64,000 nucleotides of DNA from Conexibacter sp. CPCC 206217. Lineage in GTDB: Bacteria > Actinomycetota > Thermoleophilia > Solirubrobacterales > Solirubrobacteraceae. Both the position numbers and the translations under genes were made by a program. The stretch lies in the NCBI RefSeq assembly GCF_030646165.1, contig NZ_JAUTDO010000002.1, forward strand, positions 186,001-250,000, written 5' to 3'. The notes beneath the pieces are model-generated. The model searched no databases and was not told the origin of the DNA. It saw only the letters and a program-made list of their open reading frames with translations. Of this stretch, positions 60,796-64,000 are shown in pieces. How positions within the stretch are numbered: position 1 is the stretch's first letter; the number at the start of each line of letters is the position of its first letter.

Positions 60796-61332
60796 TCAGG
60801 CCGCGGGCGCGGCGGACGGAAGCGAATCGCTCCCGTGGGCGGTCACCGCGAGCGGCGAAGCGGCGGACGCGGGCGCCTTGCGGGCCCCGCTCTCGCGCCG
60901 CGAGAACTCCACCAGCTCGGCGAGCGTGGTGGTCTGAAGGGATCGGACGACGCCCGTCTGGACGCGCATCCACAGCAGCTTGGTGGCGCAGTGATGGTCG
61001 GCGACGCCGTGGTCGGCGTGCGAGCACAGCACGCGCTCGGTCTGATCGTTGACGAAGCACTCCATCGGCGCGATCGAGCCCTCCAGCGCGAGCACGACCT
61101 GGTCCATCGAGATCTGCTCGGCGGGGCGCGCGAGCCAGTAGCCGCCGTGGGCGCCGCGCGCACTTCTGACGAGGTCGGCCTTCTTGAGCCGAGCGACGAC
61201 CTGCTCCAGGTATGCGAGCGGGAGGTTCTCCGCGGCGGCGATCGCCTTCAGGCTGATCGGCGCGTCGGCCGCCTGGCGGCCCAGCTCGACCATCAGGCGG
61301 ACGCCGTACTCGGCCTTGGAGGAGAAGATCAT
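60796..61332 (-). CDS. Rrf2/IscR-type Fe-S regulator of the suf operon
   Basis: 178 residues: winged helix (SSKAEYGVRLMVELGRQAAD, LPLAYLEQVVARLKKADLVR, GAHGGYWLARP) and three Cys (92, 103, 115) with adjacent His that can ligate an Fe-S cluster, as in IscR, though the spacing is wider. As first gene of the suf operon it likely senses cluster status and represses the operon (inference). The promoter is near-leaderless: TAGGAT ends 8 bases before the ATG at 61332. Confidence 0.9.
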   Translation of the reverse strand: MIFSSKAEYGVRLMVELGRQAADAPISLKAIAAAENLPLAYLEQVVARLKKADLVRSARGAHGGYWLARPAEQISMDQVVLALEGSIAPMECFVNDQTERVLCSHADHGVADHHCATKLLWMRVQTGVVRSLQTTTLAELVEFSRRESGARKAPASAASPLAVTAHGSDSLPSAAPAA

Positions 61333-61450
61333 TCGCTAAATCCTACCAGCGGGGTCGGTGTTGGTTCGGCCGCCCGAAGTCACGACGTTCGCGGCGCGGC
61401 ATGGTAGTGGCCGCCGACGCACGACCGCCCGCTCCTTCATAGTGGGCCAA
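61333..61450. promoter_or_regulatory. Divergent promoters of the suf operon and RNase D
   Basis: Minus strand: TAGGAT 8 bases before the Rrf2 regulator ATG. Plus strand: CATAGT (about 61437-61442) 8 bases before the GTG at 61451. Both imply very short or absent 5' leaders. No clear IscR-type palindrome was recognised. Confidence 0.45.
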
Positions 61451-62644
61451 GTGCCACAAGAATCTGTCACCACGCTGGCGGGCAGCGACGAGATCGCGCG
61501 AATCGCCGAGCTGGCGGTCGCATCCGGCCGCCTCGGCATCGACACGGAGTTCATGTCGGAGGGCCGCTATCGCGCGCTGCTGTGCCTCGTGCAGGTCGCG
61601 GTGCCGGACCCCGACGGCGAAGAGGGCGTGCGGATCGCGCTGTTCGACCCGTTCGACGAGCTCGCGATCGAGCCGCTCGCCGCGGTGCTGGCCGATCCGC
61701 AGATCGAGATCGTGCTGCACGCCGCGCGCCAGGACGTCGCGATCCTGCGGCGCGCGTGGAAGACCGACGTGCGCAACGTCTTCGACACCCAGGTCGCCGC
61801 CGGCTTCGCCGGCTACGGCGCGCAGACCGGCTACGGCAACCTGCTCGGCGCCGCGCTCGGCCTGCGCGTCGGCAAGACCGCCAGCTACACCCGCTGGGAC
61901 GCGCGCCCGCTGACGGAGGAGCAGCTCTCCTACGCGCGCGAGGACGTCGTCTACCTGCTGCAGCTGAGCGACGCGCTGCACGAGAAGCTGACCGCGAGCG
62001 GCCGGCTGGAGTGGGCGCGCGAGGAGTGCCGCCGGATGGAGGACGCCAGCGACGAGCGCGATCCCGAGACCGCGTTCGAGCGGCTGCCGCGCTCGGGACA
62101 GCTGGACCCGCGCGCACGCGCGGTCGCGCGTGAGGTCGCCGCCTGGCGCGAGCGCACCGCGCAGCAGGAGGACAAGCCGGTCGGCACGATCCTGCCCGAC
62201 CCCGCGCTCGTCGAGATCGCCAAGCGCAAGCCGGCCAGCACGCGCGAGCTGGAGCAGATCCGCGGCCTTCACGGCGGCCACCTGCGCCGCCGCGGCGACG
62301 CGATCGTCGAGGCCGTCGAGCGTGGCAGCAACGCCGAGCCGATCGCGCGCGAGGCGCGCCGGCCCGGCGGCGAGCAGGGCGACGCGCCGCTGATCGCGCT
62401 CGTCGAGGCCGTCATCCGCACGCGCGCGATCGAAGCCGAACTGGCCTACGAGCTGGTCGCCTCGCGCGCGGAGCTGGAGCAGATCGTGATCGCCGCGCGC
62501 CGCGGCGACCCGGAGCCCGACGTGCGCGCGCTGACCGGCTGGCGCCGCGAACTGGTCGGCGCGGAGCTGGCCGACGTGCTCGCCGGCCGGCGCGCGGTCG
62601 CGATCCGCGAGGGCAAGATCGACGTGCGGCCGCTCGAGGACTGA
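61451..62644 (+). CDS. rnd: Ribonuclease D-like 3'-5' exonuclease with HRDC domain
   Basis: 397 residues. DEDDy exonuclease motifs: Exo I LGIDTEFMSEGRY (about 34-46), Exo II LHAARQDVAIL, Exo III YAREDVVYLLQL. The HRDC-type helical domain is about 215-290 (KPVGTILPDPALVEIAKRKP), with a second HRDC-like region to the end. RNase D trims tRNA 3' ends and other small RNAs. GTG 61451 is chosen for its position relative to the -10; GTG 61442 and the upstream frame are alternatives. Divergent from the suf operon. Confidence 0.9.
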   Translation: MPQESVTTLAGSDEIARIAELAVASGRLGIDTEFMSEGRYRALLCLVQVAVPDPDGEEGVRIALFDPFDELAIEPLAAVLADPQIEIVLHAARQDVAILRRAWKTDVRNVFDTQVAAGFAGYGAQTGYGNLLGAALGLRVGKTASYTRWDARPLTEEQLSYAREDVVYLLQLSDALHEKLTASGRLEWAREECRRMEDASDERDPETAFERLPRSGQLDPRARAVAREVAAWRERTAQQEDKPVGTILPDPALVEIAKRKPASTRELEQIRGLHGGHLRRRGDAIVEAVERGSNAEPIAREARRPGGEQGDAPLIALVEAVIRTRAIEAELAYELVASRAELEQIVIAARRGDPEPDVRALTGWRRELVGAELADVLAGRRAVAIREGKIDVRPLED

Positions 62645-62705
62645 GGGTCTGCACGGAAGATTGCTTCACTCGCGGGCGCGCCTGCCGATGTTTAAGGTCG
62701 TGCGC
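62645..62705 (+). promoter_or_regulatory. Upstream region of the secreted deacetylase gene
   Basis: TTTAAG (62691-62696) about 9 bases before the ATG at 62706 is a -10-like box. No Shine-Dalgarno is seen, which again points to a leaderless mRNA. Confidence 0.4.
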
Positions 62706-64000
62706 ATGTCCCGCCGCCTCCCCCTGCTCGCAACGCTGACGCTCGCGTTGATCGCGATCCCGACCGGGGTCGTCGCCGCACCCGCCCCGGACGACCTCAC
62801 GCCGGTCGCGAGCGCCGCCGGCGACGGCGGCGGCGGCGCGGCGCCCGGCAACGTTCCGCCGGCCCAGAGACCCGGCAGCGGGACCGGCGACGACGCGCCC
62901 GTCGAGCCGCAGGACACCGGCACCGCGCTCGCCCCGCTCGGCCTGCGGAGCGCGGCGCTGACGCAGGACGGCAGCGTGCTCGCCTGGACCGCGACGACGA
63001 ACGCGCGCTGGTCGCCGGCGTCGCTGCGGCGCAACAGACAGACGCTCTGCCTGCGGCTCGTCTACGAGGCCGGCGGCGTGCAGTCGCGCGAGGTCTGCGT
63101 GCGGCGCACGGGCGCGACGACGACGCTGACGCTCGCGCGCGTGCTGAAGTCCGGCGGCCACGGCCCGCTGCACGCGCTCAGCGCGAGAGTGTCGCACCGC
63201 GACCCGAGGGCGATCAGCGCCCGCTTCACGCTCGAGAAGGCCGGCATCCCCGAGGGCTCCGCGGTCCGCTGGCGCGTGCTGTCGAGCACCGACGGCTGCA
63301 ACGTCGGCGGCACGCGGGACTGCTTCCGCGCCCGACCCGCGAACGGCGCCGTGCTGCAACTGAGAGTGCCGCTGCCGGTCGGCTGCATACCGAACGGGCC
63401 CGACTTCGTCACCAACGGCTCGCGCGCGAAGAGGGTCGTCGCGCTCACCTTCGACGACGGGCCGTCGACCTACACCAACAGCTTCCTCGACGTGCTGAAG
63501 CAGAAGGGCGTGAAGGCGACCTTCTTCATGATCGGCCAGCAGGTCGCGCCGAACGCCAGCATCGCGCGCCGCGTCCTCGCCGAGGGTCACGAGATCGGCG
63601 ACCACACCTGGAGCCACCCGAACGTCTCCGCCGGCGGCGCCTTCGCCTCGGGCCAGATCACCTCGACCGCGAACGCGATCCAGACCGCGACCGGCTTCCG
63701 CCCGTGCGCCTTCCGCGCGCCCGGCGGCGCGATAAGCGGAAGCCTCACGAGCCTCGCGCGCGGCCTCGGCTTCAACACGATCCAGTGGGACGTCGACACG
63801 AACGACTGGCAGCTGCCCGGCACCGAGGCCGACTACCAGCGCGTCGTCAACGGGGTCCACAACGGCTCGATCGTGCTGATGCACGACGGTGGCGGACCGC
63901 GCTCGCAGGGCCTCGCCGCGCTGCCGCGGATCATCGACACGCTGAAGGCGCGCGGCTACGGGTTCGTGACGGTCGCGCAGCTGATCGGCGCGACGATGAC
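62706..64000 (+). CDS. Secreted polysaccharide deacetylase (NodB domain), 3' end beyond window
   Basis: At least 431 residues, running off the right edge. Signal peptide MSRRLPLLATLTLALIAIPT with cleavage near VVAAP, a Gly/Pro/Asp-rich linker, an N-terminal beta domain with two Cys pairs (LCLRLVYE, EVCVRR; DGCNVGGTRDCFRA), then a NodB domain: LTFDDGPST (metal Asp), HTWSHPN (metal His), FRAPGG, IQWDVDTNDW and LMHDGG. All five catalytic motifs are present, so it is probably an active extracellular peptidoglycan or chitin-type deacetylase. It differs from the cytoplasmic deacetylase at 1955-2572 by its signal and extra domain. Confidence 0.9.
   Translation, partial: MSRRLPLLATLTLALIAIPTGVVAAPAPDDLTPVASAAGDGGGGAAPGNVPPAQRPGSGTGDDAPVEPQDTGTALAPLGLRSAALTQDGSVLAWTATTNARWSPASLRRNRQTLCLRLVYEAGGVQSREVCVRRTGATTTLTLARVLKSGGHGPLHALSARVSHRDPRAISARFTLEKAGIPEGSAVRWRVLSSTDGCNVGGTRDCFRARPANGAVLQLRVPLPVGCIPNGPDFVTNGSRAKRVVALTFDDGPSTYTNSFLDVLKQKGVKATFFMIGQQVAPNASIARRVLAEGHEIGDHTWSHPNVSAGGAFASGQITSTANAIQTATGFRPCAFRAPGGAISGSLTSLARGLGFNTIQWDVDTNDWQLPGTEADYQRVVNGVHNGSIVLMHDGGGPRSQGLAALPRIIDTLKARGYGFVTVAQLIGATM

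Noticed and set aside
61333..61376. IscR-type palindromic box before the Rrf2 regulator
   Set aside because: No dyad of the known type 1 or type 2 form is visible; only a -10 hexamer is supported.

Overview
The window is high-GC bacterial DNA with dense, mostly overlapping genes, GTG/TTG starts, a 4-bp ATGA/GTGA overlap habit, no outer-membrane biogenesis genes, and families typical of Actinomycetota (SufU-type Suf system, Rcp1-like and LAL regulators, DrrAB-type exporter). The very large secreted modular protein beside a secreted beta-propeller, plus a serine-protease/UspA/YceI background, fits the class Thermoleophilia (Solirubrobacterales, Conexibacter-like). That placement is inference from content. 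An unexpected trait is heavy use of the Arg codon AGA despite the high GC.

Layout. 1-2572 (minus): end of an operon with a FAD oxidoreductase, NodS-like methyltransferase, acyl-CoA-dehydrogenase-fold flavoprotein and NodB-like deacetylase. 2632-5685: a LAL/LuxR giant regulator. 5689-7409: hemolysin III-like membrane protein and a homocysteine S-methyltransferase. 7543-12059 (minus): ROK repressor followed by a xylose-type sugar ABC transporter (ROK, binding protein, ATPase, permease), with a palindromic operator inside the promoter. 12249-17674: operon for two large secreted proteins. 17675-23440: a lower-GC, gene-poor stretch with one intact and two decayed copies of a small secreted protein family, another secreted protein, two glycosyltransferase paralogues and recurrent CAAACG/CGTTTG promoter elements. 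23454-28700: tRNA-Ser, tadA, a secreted subtilase, a structured intergenic region, UspA, and a YceI/FMN-reductase/TetR operon with two matching palindromic operators.

28730-32374 is a four-gene signalling operon (acidic small protein, receiver-PP2C phosphatase, CHASE3 histidine kinase, Rcp1-like receiver). 33216-39907 holds tRNA-Tyr, the primary sigma factor, FolE2-type GTP cyclohydrolase, PgsA, a DrrAB-like exporter, a zinc alcohol dehydrogenase and ClpP. 39915-40696 is a deletion scar joining the 3' ends of an MFS transporter gene and a divergent LysR gene. 40693-47579 contains an FAH-family hydrolase, ArsB-like permease, small stress-type protein, FdhD, a convergent histidine kinase/OmpR pair and a pseudo-receiver. 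47652-53496 has a GMC oxidoreductase whose Shine-Dalgarno lies in a 12-bp hairpin, a LiaS/NarL pair, and a GAF-GGDEF-EAL protein with a strongly structured upstream region. 53851-54792 is htpX.

54815-61332 (minus) is a complete SUF Fe-S operon in the order Rrf2 regulator, sufC, sufS, sufU, Rieske ferredoxin, sufB, sufD. RNase D is divergent from it, and the window ends inside a secreted NodB-family deacetylase. No insertion sequence, phage, CRISPR or rRNA was seen. Many intergenic regions carry perfect GC-rich hairpins that read as terminators.
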